Assembly (NCBI GenBank): GCA_026709365.1 | Contig: JAPOTD010000136.1 | Coordinates: 1-64,000, forward strand | From: Gammaproteobacteria bacterium | Lineage (GTDB): Bacteria; Pseudomonadota; Gammaproteobacteria; Pseudomonadales; Azotimanducaceae | DNA: 64,000 nucleotides | Direction: 5' to 3' | Part shown: positions 1-8,717 of the stretch, piece after piece | Numbering within the stretch: the stretch's first letter is position 1 | How the letters are laid out: each line of letters begins with the position of its first letter | Translations under genes and position numbers: made by a program | Notes under the pieces: generated by a model | The model's input: the letters and a program-made list of their open reading frames with translations, nothing else | Told to the model about the DNA's origin: nothing | Databases searched by the model: none

Positions 1-281
1 CGGTCGCTTGGCTGTTGGTTGGCGTCGGCGGGGATGCGCAGACCGGCGCCGCTGCTTCGGATTTGGCGTACGATCCCGCAATTGCTGATGAAGCTGGCGA
101 TGACGAGCTTGAGGATTGGGAGCGCTTCGACCCCTACGGCGATCTTGGCGACCTGGAGGAATTGCCGCCGCTTCCCGAATCGAACGTGCATTTGCTGAGC
201 GAACAGCCTAAGCGCCCGGTCAGCGAGCCGCCGCCCGGCTATCAGCTGCACAAGCTGAGGCGGAGCGCCAGCCGCCCCTGA
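1..281 (+). CDS. C-terminal end of an unidentified protein (5' truncated by window edge)
   Basis: An open frame enters from the left edge and ends at TGA 279-281, giving about 92 C-terminal residues. The visible part begins with a short hydrophobic run (VAWLLVGVGG) that could be the end of a membrane segment. A strongly acidic stretch rich in D, E and L follows, then a basic tail. Codon use matches the neighbourhood, so this is probably a real gene end and not a shadow. No family is recognised and no function is proposed. A TTG at 15 could serve as a start, but nothing upstream is visible to test it. Confidence 0.5.
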   Translation, partial: VAWLLVGVGGDAQTGAAASDLAYDPAIADEAGDDELEDWERFDPYGDLGDLEELPPLPESNVHLLSEQPKRPVSEPPPGYQLHKLRRSASRP

Positions 282-373
282 CGGCATCGGCTTCAGTTCA
301 CAAACAAATGCGGAACATTGCGGCGCACTCATCAACCCCAGGGTTGACGATAAAATCCCTCTCCCAAGCGCAG

Positions 374-450
374 GCCCCGGTGGCACAACTGGATAGCGCG
401 ACCCCCTCCTAAGGGGTAGGTTGAAGGTTCGAATCCTTCCCGGGGCGCCA
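374..450 (+). tRNA. tRNA-Arg (anticodon CCT)
   Basis: A complete cloverleaf can be folded by eye. The acceptor arms are GCCCCGG (374-380) and CCGGGGC (440-446), with discriminator G447 and encoded CCA 448-450. The anticodon stem is ACCCC/GGGGT (401-405/413-417) around loop CTCCTAA, so the anticodon is CCT (408-410), which reads AGG. The T arm is GAAGG-TTCGAAT-CCTTC. The D stem GCAC/GCGC has one A-C mismatch (A385-C397). TAAAAT at 351-356 is placed where a -10 box would be. No copy of the 3' end was seen elsewhere in the window, so there is no sign of use as an integration site here. Confidence 0.95.
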
Positions 451-645
451 ATTGCGCGGGTTCCGCAACCCACATCGCCGTGGCGATCCGCGATCCGTCC
501 CTTCAAGTTCCTGTCCTTGTCCTTGCGGGGCACTCGGGCCATGGCGCACGGCAGGCCGACGATGAACTCTGCTTTGGCCAGCTTGCCGCAAGTCGCTTGG
601 CGCATCTTTTGCGGTGGATTGCACGGTGGCGCGGATGGATTGGGT

Positions 646-1398
646 CTAAATTCGCTGGTCGAGTTGGGCCTCGAGTTCGGCGAGTCGGGCCAGCGCTTGG
701 TCGCGTTCCCGCCTCGCGCTGTCCCGCTGCGCCACAGCTTCCGCGCCGGAGGGATAGCGCTCGCCGGTGGCTGCGTTGTAGGCTCGAATTTCCTTGCCGC
801 GCACCTTGAAGACCATGCCGAGCACCTCGCTCTCAAGCGACAGATACCCTTCGATAAGCTGCGTCGGCACCTTCTCCAAGACGCCTCGGCGACGCCGGAA
901 GCCGAGCAGGGGTTCCTCGAGCAAGTGGGCGCCGCCTACGTCGCACAGGAAATACTCCCGCACGCCCATGGACTCGTATATGCCGGGCTTCACGTTCAGG
1001 TCTTGCCGCCAAGTGCCTGGCGAGGCCACCTCCATGACGAAGTCCGGCGCCTTGCCCTGCCTCCACGTCTTGTAGGTGGCGGGAGGCCGCTCCCTCACGT
1101 CAAACGCCACCCACACATCCGGCGCCACCACCGCCTTGGGATCGCCCTCCTTGTAGTACACGAACTGGTTGCCTGCGACATAGGCGTTGGGGTGCTCCGC
1201 GCAGCGGAGTTCGCAGGCGTGGACCAAATAGCGGAAGTCCCGGCTCTGATAGTGGGCGTCAGGCATGGGCTCGCCGTCCTCGGCGGGATACAGGTCGTCC
1301 TCGTCCTCTGGGGGCGGCAATGGGCGCTGCCGAAGTGGAGCCTGCCGCATGGGTCGGCCTTCGGCGGGGGTGTTTAAGGGTAGCGAGGCTTCGCTCAT
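646..1398 (-). CDS. Uma2 family (DUF820) endonuclease-like protein
   Basis: 250 residues from the preferred ATG at 1398, which has AGGAGAG six bases upstream; an in-frame ATG at 1440 lacks such a site. The core matches the Uma2/DUF820 PD-(D/E)XK fold. APDVWVAF near residue 94 supplies the first acidic residue, and APDFVMEVASPGT (about 117-130) is the family signature, followed by a GVREYFLCDV strand. The N-terminal 40 residues are Pro/Arg-rich and low complexity. The last 30 (QRDSARRERDQALARLAELEAQL) form a predicted coiled coil, common in this family. These proteins are widespread in accessory DNA and their substrate is mostly unknown. It sits alone between the tRNA and an unrelated hydrolase. 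Confidence 0.85.
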   Translation of the reverse strand: MSEASLPLNTPAEGRPMRQAPLRQRPLPPPEDEDDLYPAEDGEPMPDAHYQSRDFRYLVHACELRCAEHPNAYVAGNQFVYYKEGDPKAVVAPDVWVAFDVRERPPATYKTWRQGKAPDFVMEVASPGTWRQDLNVKPGIYESMGVREYFLCDVGGAHLLEEPLLGFRRRRGVLEKVPTQLIEGYLSLESEVLGMVFKVRGKEIRAYNAATGERYPSGAEAVAQRDSARRERDQALARLAELEAQLDQRI

Positions 1399-1639
1399 GG
1401 CATGCTCTCCTGTTGCAACGGATGCTGCTTCGTTGACCATAGCACAGTGCTGCGGTTTGTTTGGACTCAGTCATGGATCGATCTCGGCGCCACGCAGCCG
1501 TCCGGGTCAGTGAGCGACAGGCTTCATGTTGAAGACTGAATCGGTGTGGCGGAAGTGGTGATCTCCGCAGCGCTTGTGGGAGATCGCTCAAATCGGATAG
1601 CTTTGACGCAGGACGGATTGGGAGTGGCGTGGGCTTGAG

Positions 1640-3265
1640 ATGAAAAGCGGTTTCGATATGAAAAGCGTAGGCCAGTGCGGCTTCTTGGCCCGGACGGTTG
1701 GGGCCGTTTGGGTCATGGCGGCGGTGTTCGCCTGTGCGCCGGTGGAGCAGGGCGACGCCCCTTCACCGTCGGCATCCTCGGCTGATACCCCCTTCGCCGT
1801 GGGCAACGCCACCTTGTTCATCCATGATCCCAACCGCGGGTTTGACGAGGCGGCCGGCATCGCCGCGGGTCTGCGCATCCTCATCACCGAAATTTGGTAC
1901 CCCGTGCGCCACGGCGCTGTTGCCCCGTCGTTGCGCCGCGCCGTCCACGGCGACTACGTTTTTGGCGACCGCGCCGTGCATGAGTTGATGATGACTCAGA
2001 CCACGTTCTTTCACCTGACCCCGGACACGGTGGCGCAAGGGGTTGACCAAGCGGCCATCGACGCCGCGATCGATGAACTCTTCAGCCGTCCGCGCAACAG
2101 CTACGTCAACGCCCCCATCGCCGTGCAGGCGGCTCCCTTTCCCGTGGTCGTCATGAGCCACGGCGACGCCGGCAGCCGCTACAACATGGAAACCGTCTGC
2201 GAGCATCTTGCAGCCAACGGCTATGTGGTCATTGCCCCGGAGCACACGGGCAACTCGCCCTACTCGATGACCGGGCGTGACCCGGCATTGGCGGCTGCTG
2301 ACGGCAGCGGCGAGGATTCCCGGCGCTGGGCCGAAGTGGTCGATTTGCTGGATGAACGCGGCGTCTATGGCTCCCCGGACAATTTCGGCCAAAGCTACAC
2401 GCCCTTGGGCGCTGACCGGTCCAGCCCGGCGGCTCTTCGGCAGCTCGATGCGGCCCTGCTGCAAAGGGTGGAGGACTTGCGGGCAACCCTTGATGAACTT
2501 GGGCGCCTGAACCAGGCAGGCTTTTTTGCCGGTGCGCTCGATCTTGAACGCATTGGCCTGATGGGCCGCTCCTTCGGCGGCGCCACGACCTTGGCCGCGC
2601 TGGCCCTTGAAGGCCGCTTCGCCGCCGGCATGGTGGTGGCCGCGCCTTCAAGCCCGGACCTGCGCCCCATGCTGCCCGCAGAGGCGTTGGCGCCCCCCGA
2701 CGTGGAATCCGTCGTTCTGAGCCGAGACGGCCCCTACGGGTTGGGTGAAATCCACAAGCCGACGCTGTTGCTTAGCGGCGCCCAGGACAGCCTCATCATC
2801 GGCATGGCAGCAAGCATGGCTGAGGCTGCGGGCAGCGCGGCACCGAACCCGGACAACCCCTTCCCGGTGCTGCGGCAAGCCTTTGAGAAAGCGGATGCCC
2901 CGGCCATCTGGGCCCTGCTCGACAACGCCAACCATGCCACCTTCGGCGTCTCCGGCGCTTATTGGTGGCCTCACTTGAAGCCCACGCGCTTTCCCCGCCA
3001 CTTTCAACCTGCAATGGGAGAAGGCTTCGGAAGCGACGACTCATTGACTGAGCGTCAGCAGCCTACCGTACGCGAGCCAGCCCAAGGCTTCGATCCCGAC
3101 ACCCACTACGAGTTGGTCGATGCCGGCCTTGCCCATCGAATCCAGCAGGACAAGGCGCTGGCGTTCTTCGACCTTGCGATACGCCAGGATCCGACCGCCC
3201 GGGATCGGCTGATCGACGACCGCTTTGAGGCCGCCGGCCTGCAGCTGGAGTGGCGCAATTTCTAA
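1640..3265 (+). CDS. Alpha/beta hydrolase lipoprotein (PAF-acetylhydrolase / dienelactone hydrolase-like)
   Basis: 541 residues; ATG 1658 is an alternative start. A hydrophobic signal ending VMAAVFAC looks like a lipobox, so the protein is probably a lipoprotein acting outside the cytoplasm. The hydrolase core has VVMSHGDAGSR (about 172, oxyanion/HG region), nucleophile elbow GRSFGG (Ser about 310) and a late NANHATF (about 430), which could supply the catalytic His. This arrangement resembles the platelet-activating-factor acetylhydrolase/COG4188 group, which cleaves short acyl esters or lactones; the substrate is unknown. Its stop overlaps by four bases the stop of the convergent cytochrome c peroxidase gene, so the two transcripts probably share a termination zone. 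Confidence 0.75.
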   Translation: MKSGFDMKSVGQCGFLARTVGAVWVMAAVFACAPVEQGDAPSPSASSADTPFAVGNATLFIHDPNRGFDEAAGIAAGLRILITEIWYPVRHGAVAPSLRRAVHGDYVFGDRAVHELMMTQTTFFHLTPDTVAQGVDQAAIDAAIDELFSRPRNSYVNAPIAVQAAPFPVVVMSHGDAGSRYNMETVCEHLAANGYVVIAPEHTGNSPYSMTGRDPALAAADGSGEDSRRWAEVVDLLDERGVYGSPDNFGQSYTPLGADRSSPAALRQLDAALLQRVEDLRATLDELGRLNQAGFFAGALDLERIGLMGRSFGGATTLAALALEGRFAAGMVVAAPSSPDLRPMLPAEALAPPDVESVVLSRDGPYGLGEIHKPTLLLSGAQDSLIIGMAASMAEAAGSAAPNPDNPFPVLRQAFEKADAPAIWALLDNANHATFGVSGAYWWPHLKPTRFPRHFQPAMGEGFGSDDSLTERQQPTVREPAQGFDPDTHYELVDAGLAHRIQQDKALAFFDLAIRQDPTARDRLIDDRFEAAGLQLEWRNF

Positions 3266-4425
3266 AGTCGGTCACCGATCGGCGCGGAGCGGGCGTCAGC
3301 CGCCAATGCATCGACATTGCTGCCCGTGAGGCTGCGCATAAAGGCGATCAAGTCCTCCTTCTGGGATTGCTTGAGCCCCAACGGCTGAACGCGTTCGTCG
3401 GCGCCGGGGCGGTCGCCGCCGCGGTCGAAGAAATCCACGACTGCGCGCAAGGTGGGCAGCGAGCCGTCGTGCATGTAGGGCGCGGTGAGGGCGACGTTGC
3501 GCAGGCTGGGGGTGCGGAACTTCCAGCGGTCCTCGATTTGGCCGGTGGCGTCGAAGCGGCCAAGGTCGATCGGCTTTGCCGGGACCATTCCAGCGTTGGT
3601 ATTCTCGTCCACGTCGATGGTGCGGCCCGGGGCCACCCTTAGCTGGGCGATGGGCTGAATCCCTCCTCGGGGCATTCCGACATCGTGAAACTGGTCGTCA
3701 GTGAAGTGGGCGTGGTCCTTGGCGATGAGATGGCAGGCGGCGCAGCCGCTGTCGTTGAACAGGACGAAGCCCCGCTTGGCGGCTGCGGTCACGGCATCCG
3801 CATCGCCGCCGAAGTGCCAGCGGTCGAAGGGCGAGTCCGCGGAAACCAAGGTGCGCTGATAGTCGGCCAGCGCCCAACTCAGCGTGTTGATGTTGATGCC
3901 TTGGCCGTAGGCCGACTGGAAAGCGGCCACGTAGCCAGGGATGCGGCGCAGCCGCTGCAGCACTGAGCCGATGGAGGGATTGCCGAGTTCGTTGGCCGCC
4001 AGCAGGGGCGCGAAGATCTGCTGCTCCAAGTATTCCTCCCGCCCGTCGCGGAACAGGGCAGGGCGATGGGCGACGTTGTACAGGGATGGCGCATTGCGGC
4101 GACCGGGCCGGCCTTCCATGCCCACTGGAATGGCGAGCTCCTGCTGGGCGAAGCCCTGCTCCGGAATGTGGCACATGCCACAGGACAGGGTTTGGTTGAA
4201 GGACAGCCGCCGGTCGAAGAACAGGCGGCGTCCGAGGTCGATGCTGGCCTGCTTCAACGGACGAAGCGGTTTCGCTGGCGGCAATCCTAAGGGTGGGTCT
4301 TCCAGCAGTCGCGCTGAGCTGGGGTGCGTTGATGCCGAAATGACGCCTTCCTGAGGTTGCGATGCATCCAATTCGGCCAATGAGCCAGCGAGGCAGGCGG
4401 CGGTGAGCAGCCATAGGGCGACCAC
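3262..4425 (-). CDS. Di-haem cytochrome c peroxidase / MauG family protein
   Basis: 387 residues with an N-terminal hydrophobic signal (VALWLLTAACLAGSLA), so periplasmic. Two haem-c motifs are visible, CGMCH (82-86) and CAACH (228-232). Family landmarks include LGRRLFFDRRLS before the first haem, RPALFRDGR, and the C-terminal APYMHDGSLPTL, whose Met/His region is typical of bacterial di-haem peroxidases. The preferred start is GTG 4425. The gene is divergent from the methanethiol oxidase gene across a 162-bp AT-rich region. MauG-like genes are known neighbours of mtoX, where they may help mature the oxidase or remove the peroxide it makes. True peroxidase and MauG-like modification activity cannot be told apart from sequence. 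Confidence 0.88.
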   Translation of the reverse strand: MVALWLLTAACLAGSLAELDASQPQEGVISASTHPSSARLLEDPPLGLPPAKPLRPLKQASIDLGRRLFFDRRLSFNQTLSCGMCHIPEQGFAQQELAIPVGMEGRPGRRNAPSLYNVAHRPALFRDGREEYLEQQIFAPLLAANELGNPSIGSVLQRLRRIPGYVAAFQSAYGQGININTLSWALADYQRTLVSADSPFDRWHFGGDADAVTAAAKRGFVLFNDSGCAACHLIAKDHAHFTDDQFHDVGMPRGGIQPIAQLRVAPGRTIDVDENTNAGMVPAKPIDLGRFDATGQIEDRWKFRTPSLRNVALTAPYMHDGSLPTLRAVVDFFDRGGDRPGADERVQPLGLKQSQKEDLIAFMRSLTGSNVDALAADARSAPIGDRL

Positions 4426-4490
4426 GCAGCCACTGCGTCCTATCCCTACACCTATCCCGACCCGCTTTGGACCCAGTGGGTAACTTAGTG

Positions 4491-4540
4491 CAATCTTGAT
4501 CTGAAAATTCCGTTTTTCTCGTATATTGAGGTCAAGATTG
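4491..4540. promoter_or_regulatory. Inverted repeat and putative promoter in the mtoX divergent region
   Basis: A perfect 9-bp inverted repeat, CAATCTTGA (4491-4499) and TCAAGATTG (4532-4540), lies in the AT-rich gap between the peroxidase and methanethiol oxidase genes. Half-site centres are about 41 bp apart, close to four helical turns. TATATT at 4522-4527 lies between them and could be a -10 box toward mtoX. This looks like a two-half-site operator, but the binding protein and the transcription start are inferred. Confidence 0.4.
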
Positions 4541-4587
4541 TATTAAATTGAATGGTATGGCTTAGCTTTCGACTTGCGGAGGTCGCG

Positions 4588-5916
4588 ATGCGCGTGAATT
4601 GGCTTGGTTTGCTGTCTAGCTTTGTTTTGCTGTGGGGAACGGCCTTCGCCGACGAAACCTGCATGTCGCCCTACATGGCCAAGATCGTCGGCCAGGAGGA
4701 TTTTGTTTACGTCTGGACCCTGGGCATGCCCGGCGTCGGGGATGAGCAGGACAAGCTGGCGACGGTGGACGTCAATCCCCGCTCCGGCACCTACGGCCAG
4801 GTGGTGGACGCCCTTTCGGTGGGCGGGCGCAACGAGGCCCACCACTCCGGGTTCACCGACGACCGCCGCTATCTTTGGGCGAGCGGCTTGGACACCAGCC
4901 GCATCTTCATCTTCGACGTCCACAGCAATCCCGCCAAGCCGCGCCTGCACAAGACCATCGATGACTTCGTCCGCCAATCCGGCGGGGTGGTCGGCCCGCA
5001 CACCAGCTATGCGCTGCCGGGACGGATGCTGATCACCGGGTTGTCCAACAACCGCGACCACGGCGGCCGCACCGGCATGGTGGAGTACACCAACGGCGGT
5101 GACTACATCGCCACCCATTGGATGCCCATCGATGGCGACCTGCGCGGCGCTGTCAAGGGTGGCCGCCATGCCGACGGCTACGGCTATGACGCTCGGGCGC
5201 TGCCCCGGCGCAACGTCCTGGTGACCTCCTCGTTCACTGGCTGGAACAACTACATGATGGACTTGGGCCAGATGATGGCCGACGCCGAGGCCATGAAGCG
5301 CTTCGGCAACACTGTGGTCGTCTGGGACCTGCACGCCCGCCAGCCGAAGAAGGTGCTCGACGTGCCGGGCGCGCCCTTGGAGATCCGCTGCGCTTGGGGC
5401 GCCAAGAACGACTACTGCTTCACATCCACGGCGTTGACCTCGGAAATCTGGCTGATCTACGAGGACGATGACGGCGAATGGCAGGCCAAGGCGGTGGCCG
5501 ACATCGGCGACGCCAGCAAGATTCCGCTGCCGGTGGACATTTCCATCGGCGCCGACGACCAGGTGCTTTGGGTCAACACTTGGAACGACGGCAAGACCCG
5601 CCTGTTCGACATCTCCGACCCCCATGCGCCGACGCAGTTGCTTGAGCGGCGGATTGGCGAGCAGGTCAACATGGTTTCGCAAAGCTGGGACGGCAGGCGC
5701 CTGTACTTCACTTCGTCGCTGCTGTCGAACTGGGACAAGAAGACGGGTGATGCGGACCTGCAGTACTTCAAGCTCTACACTTGGGACGGCGAGGCGCTCC
5801 AACACCGCTTCACGTTGGATTTCATCGCCGAGGGCTTGGGTGCCCCCCACCAAATGCGCTTTGGCGCCTATGCGCTCTATGGCCTGTCGCCGCTCGTCAA
5901 GGTGGCTCAGCGTTGA
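4588..5916 (+). CDS. mtoX: Methanethiol oxidase (SBP56 / selenium-binding protein family)
   Basis: 442 residues from ATG 4588, chosen because GGAGG (4578-4582) is correctly spaced and a clean signal peptide follows (ending TAFA before DETC). The protein is therefore exported, unlike eukaryotic SBP56. Family landmarks: NEAHHSGFTDDRRYLWASG, DGYGYDARALPRRNVLVTSS and LPVDISIGADDQVLWVNTW, with repeated beta-propeller-like strands. SBP56-type MtoX is a copper enzyme that converts methanethiol, O2 and water to formaldehyde, H2S and H2O2. The context agrees: the downstream SCO protein could deliver copper and the divergent di-haem peroxidase is a known companion. Cytoplasmic SBP56 relatives of other function exist, but signal peptide and neighbours favour MtoX. 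Confidence 0.88.
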   Translation: MRVNWLGLLSSFVLLWGTAFADETCMSPYMAKIVGQEDFVYVWTLGMPGVGDEQDKLATVDVNPRSGTYGQVVDALSVGGRNEAHHSGFTDDRRYLWASGLDTSRIFIFDVHSNPAKPRLHKTIDDFVRQSGGVVGPHTSYALPGRMLITGLSNNRDHGGRTGMVEYTNGGDYIATHWMPIDGDLRGAVKGGRHADGYGYDARALPRRNVLVTSSFTGWNNYMMDLGQMMADAEAMKRFGNTVVVWDLHARQPKKVLDVPGAPLEIRCAWGAKNDYCFTSTALTSEIWLIYEDDDGEWQAKAVADIGDASKIPLPVDISIGADDQVLWVNTWNDGKTRLFDISDPHAPTQLLERRIGEQVNMVSQSWDGRRLYFTSSLLSNWDKKTGDADLQYFKLYTWDGEALQHRFTLDFIAEGLGAPHQMRFGAYALYGLSPLVKVAQR

Positions 5917-6042
5917 ACTGATAAGTCCATGGGTCGGATGGACGGAAGGCGGTGCTGCGCTGGCGTCGGCGCGAGCGAGGTCGCGTTTGGGTTGCTTCGC
6001 AACTCGGTGCTTGTTGGGCGCAAATGGGGGTGACTTAACCCC

Positions 6043-6738
6043 ATGCCGCGCTCAGGAAAGCCGGTGCGAGGCAAAGCCGTTCTGCTGGCGGCGGCGTTGG
6101 CATTGGTTGCCGCAGCGCCGAGCTTGTCTGGCCAGGCAACCCACGCCCACCCGAAGCCCGAAGTGCTGGCTCCCGGTTATGGGCCGCTGGAATTTGAACC
6201 GCCCCTGCCGGGCAGCTATGCGCTGCCGCCGCTTGGCCGGGCGGCGGACGGCGACCTGCTGGACGGCCGAGGCCGCGCGACCCAGCTGCACCAGTTGCTC
6301 GGTGGCCGAATCGCCGTGTTGAGCTTCATCTACACCACCTGCAGCGACATCAACGGCTGCCCTCTGGCCACCCACGTGCTGCGCGGCGTTCAGGACCGCC
6401 TGCTTGATGCGCCGAGTCTCCACGGCCAAGTGCGCCTGATCAGCCTAAGCTTCGACCCCGAGCGTGACACGCCGTCAGTGCTGGCCCGCTACGGTGGCTA
6501 CTTCAAGGCGCCGGGCTTCGACTGGCGTTTTCTCACCACCCGCTCCCAAGCCGAATTGGCGCCAGTGCTCGACGCCTACGGACAATGGGTGATTCGCGAC
6601 CCGGACGAAGGCGCGTTGTCGCACCTGCTGCGGGTTTACCTGATCGACCGCGAAAAACGCATCCGCAACATCTACAGCGTCTCATTCCTGCATGCGGACA
6701 CGCTGCTCAATGACATCCGCACCCTACTCATGGAGTAG
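6043..6738 (+). CDS. SCO1/SenC family copper chaperone with CX5C spacing
   Basis: 231 residues with a signal peptide (KAVLLAAALALVAAAPSLS). The thioredoxin-like SCO fold is shown by VLSFIYTTC, LISLSFDPERDTP and a late SHLLRVYLID carrying the conserved His (H194). Classical SCO proteins bind copper through CXXXC. Here the cysteines are C100 and C106 (TTCSDINGCPLA), so spacing is CX5C. A well-spaced GGGGGTGA precedes ATG 6043. The gene lies 126 bp behind mtoX on the same strand, so it is probably co-transcribed and delivers copper to the periplasmic methanethiol oxidase. Copper delivery is inferred from the family; a redox role is possible. Confidence 0.83.
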   Translation: MPRSGKPVRGKAVLLAAALALVAAAPSLSGQATHAHPKPEVLAPGYGPLEFEPPLPGSYALPPLGRAADGDLLDGRGRATQLHQLLGGRIAVLSFIYTTCSDINGCPLATHVLRGVQDRLLDAPSLHGQVRLISLSFDPERDTPSVLARYGGYFKAPGFDWRFLTTRSQAELAPVLDAYGQWVIRDPDEGALSHLLRVYLIDREKRIRNIYSVSFLHADTLLNDIRTLLME

Positions 6739-6754
6739 GCCTGCTCATGGAGCC

Positions 6755-8221
6755 TCAGCCTTCCTGATACTGGCTCCAAATGGGGCGCCGGGTGCGAAAC
6801 CAGTACTCGAGCGTGGTGCCCTTCCAGTTGTTCACCACCTTGCCGGCTTGGTTCTTGTACCAGCTCGCGCAGCCGGTCGCCCAGATGGACTTGTCATCCA
6901 GGGACTGCTGCAGGTCGGCGTTGAAGCCGGCTTGAACTTCGGGCCGCACGTTCAGGGTCTTGAGGCCGCGCCGGTTGAGCGCCTCGATGCACTGCAGGAT
7001 GTAGCGCACTTGGGCTTCGATCATGAAGATGATGGAGTTGTGTCCCAAGTTGGTGTTCGGCCCGTAGGTCATGAAGAAGTTGGGAAAGCCGGATACGGCG
7101 ATGCCCATGTAGGCCTCCGCGCCGTCCCGCCAGGCATCGTTGAGCCGCTTGCCCTCAAGCCCGGTGATCTCCATCGGCGTCAGGAACTCGTTGGTGCGAA
7201 AGCCCGTGCCGTAGATGATGGCGTCGAAGGCGCGCTCGGTGCCGTCGGCGAGCGCGAGCCCGGACTCGGTGACCCGGCTGATCGGCGTGGTCACCAGCGA
7301 AACGTTGTCCCTCGCCAAGGCGGGATAGTAGGTGTCGTCGATGATGACCCGCTTGCAGCCGATGTCGTAGTCCGGCGTCAGGGCCTCGATCATCGCCGGA
7401 TCAGTGATGGTCGCCTTCAGGTGCTCCAGGGCGGCCTGCTCCAGCTTGGCGCGCCGCTTGGAGGTGCGCCGCATGATGGGGAACAGGGTGAGCTCGTAGC
7501 GCAGCCAGATGAAGTAGCGGTACAGCTTGACCAGCACCGGAAAGCGCTGGAACGCCCTGAGGGTGGCGGGTGAGAAGGCATGGTCGTTGCGGGGGATGAC
7601 CCAGTGGGCGCTGCGCTGAAAGACGCTGACCTCGGCCGCCGTCTTGGCCACTTCCGGCACGAATTGGGCGGCGCTGCAGCCGTTGCCGACGACCGCCACC
7701 CGCTTGCCCGACAGGTCGCTGCCGTGATCCCACTGGGCGGAATGGAAGTTGATGCCCTTGAAATGATCCATGTCCGCCAAGTCTGGCCAAGCCGGTTGAT
7801 TGAGTTGGCCGACCGAGGAGACCAGCACGGTGGTTCGCAGCACTTCGCCGTCGGCCAGTTCGAGCCGCCAGCATGCCTCTGACTCCTGGAACTCCGCGCG
7901 CGCCACCTCGACGTTGCAGCGCAGATGGGGGCCTAGAGCGTGCTTGCGGGCGCAGTCCTCCAAGTAGCCGAGGATCTCCGCTTGACCGGGAAACAGCCGT
8001 GACCAATCCCGCTTGGTCTCGAAGGAGAACGAATAGAACATGGAGGGCACGTCGCAGGCGCAGCCCGGATAGGTGTTGTCGCGCCAAGTGCCGCCGGGCC
8101 CTTCGCGCTTCTCTAGGATCACGAAGTTGTGAAAGCCGGCCTTCTTGAGCTGCATGCCCATGCACAGGCCGCCGACGCCGGCGCCGATGATGGTGATGTA
8201 GGGTTGGTCTTGGTTGATCAA
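6755..8221 (-). CDS. Baeyer-Villiger flavin monooxygenase
   Basis: 488 residues, TTG start at 8221 with GGGAG eight bases upstream. The first Rossmann motif is GAGVGG (13-18, FAD) and the second GNGCSA (about 179-184, NADPH). Between them is FKGINFHSAQWD (154-165), which fits the type I Baeyer-Villiger fingerprint FXGXXXHXXXW(P/D), followed by a C-terminal YGTGF motif. Such enzymes insert oxygen next to a ketone to give an ester or lactone. Substrate cannot be read. The ABM monooxygenase upstream on the same strand and the divergent acyl-CoA dehydrogenase and LLM flavoprotein suggest a pathway for a cyclic ketone, terpenoid or similar carbon source. Confidence 0.88.
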   Translation of the reverse strand: MINQDQPYITIIGAGVGGLCMGMQLKKAGFHNFVILEKREGPGGTWRDNTYPGCACDVPSMFYSFSFETKRDWSRLFPGQAEILGYLEDCARKHALGPHLRCNVEVARAEFQESEACWRLELADGEVLRTTVLVSSVGQLNQPAWPDLADMDHFKGINFHSAQWDHGSDLSGKRVAVVGNGCSAAQFVPEVAKTAAEVSVFQRSAHWVIPRNDHAFSPATLRAFQRFPVLVKLYRYFIWLRYELTLFPIMRRTSKRRAKLEQAALEHLKATITDPAMIEALTPDYDIGCKRVIIDDTYYPALARDNVSLVTTPISRVTESGLALADGTERAFDAIIYGTGFRTNEFLTPMEITGLEGKRLNDAWRDGAEAYMGIAVSGFPNFFMTYGPNTNLGHNSIIFMIEAQVRYILQCIEALNRRGLKTLNVRPEVQAGFNADLQQSLDDKSIWATGCASWYKNQAGKVVNNWKGTTLEYWFRTRRPIWSQYQEG

Positions 8222-8269
8222 TTCAGTGCTCCCGTTCCTTCGATTCCATGGCGGATTCCAACTTCGAGT

Positions 8270-8623
8270 TTAGTCCTTCGCCGTGAAGAAGTCCGCCCGC
8301 GGCGTCATGGTGTCATCGTACACCGGCTCGGTGAGGTCCACCCGGTACTTGGAGACGTCGGCGCCGATGATGCCGAAGGCGCCAATGTTGTCGCGCATCT
8401 TGAGGTACCAGTCGCACTCGAAGTGGGCGGCCAGTGCCGCCTCGCTCTCCCACCGCTCGAACACGCGGATGCGTCCGGGGTGCAGGGGGTCGGGGCACCA
8501 GTCGTAATCCAGGCAGCCCTCCTCGGTCAGGGCGCCTTCAATGAGGGGCCGGCCCGCCTCCAAGGCTGGGGCGACGTTTTCGGGCGGCAGCTCGATGGTG
8601 CCGGAGATGATGATCCTAGTCAT
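8270..8623 (-). CDS. ABM-fold (antibiotic biosynthesis) monooxygenase
   Basis: 117 residues, small ferredoxin-like protein. Family features are an N-terminal ISGTIELP strand, LEEGCLDYDW-like text (TEEGCLDYDWCPDP), RIRVFERWESEAALAAHF, and a basic/acidic tail. ABM proteins of this size are often cofactor-free quinol monooxygenases or stress proteins. GGGAG lies upstream of ATG 8623. It ends 48 bp before the Baeyer-Villiger monooxygenase gene on the same strand, so the pair is probably one transcript and may act on successive intermediates. Substrate unknown. Confidence 0.8.
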   Translation of the reverse strand: MTRIIISGTIELPPENVAPALEAGRPLIEGALTEEGCLDYDWCPDPLHPGRIRVFERWESEAALAAHFECDWYLKMRDNIGAFGIIGADVSKYRVDLTEPVYDDTMTPRADFFTAKD

Positions 8624-8717
8624 GGGGCTTGCTCCCTCTCCCTTTGCGATGGTTCATGGGCCGGATGGGCGGGGACTCCGGGCAACGAATGCCCCCGCGG
8701 TCGGTGCGAATGCCCCG

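Noticed and set aside
374..450. tRNA-Arg as an integration site for the following accessory gene
   Set aside because: No second copy of the tRNA 3' end and no integrase are visible in the window.
4543..5853. 436-codon open frame on the minus strand
   Set aside because: Antisense to the methanethiol oxidase gene; no recognisable motifs.
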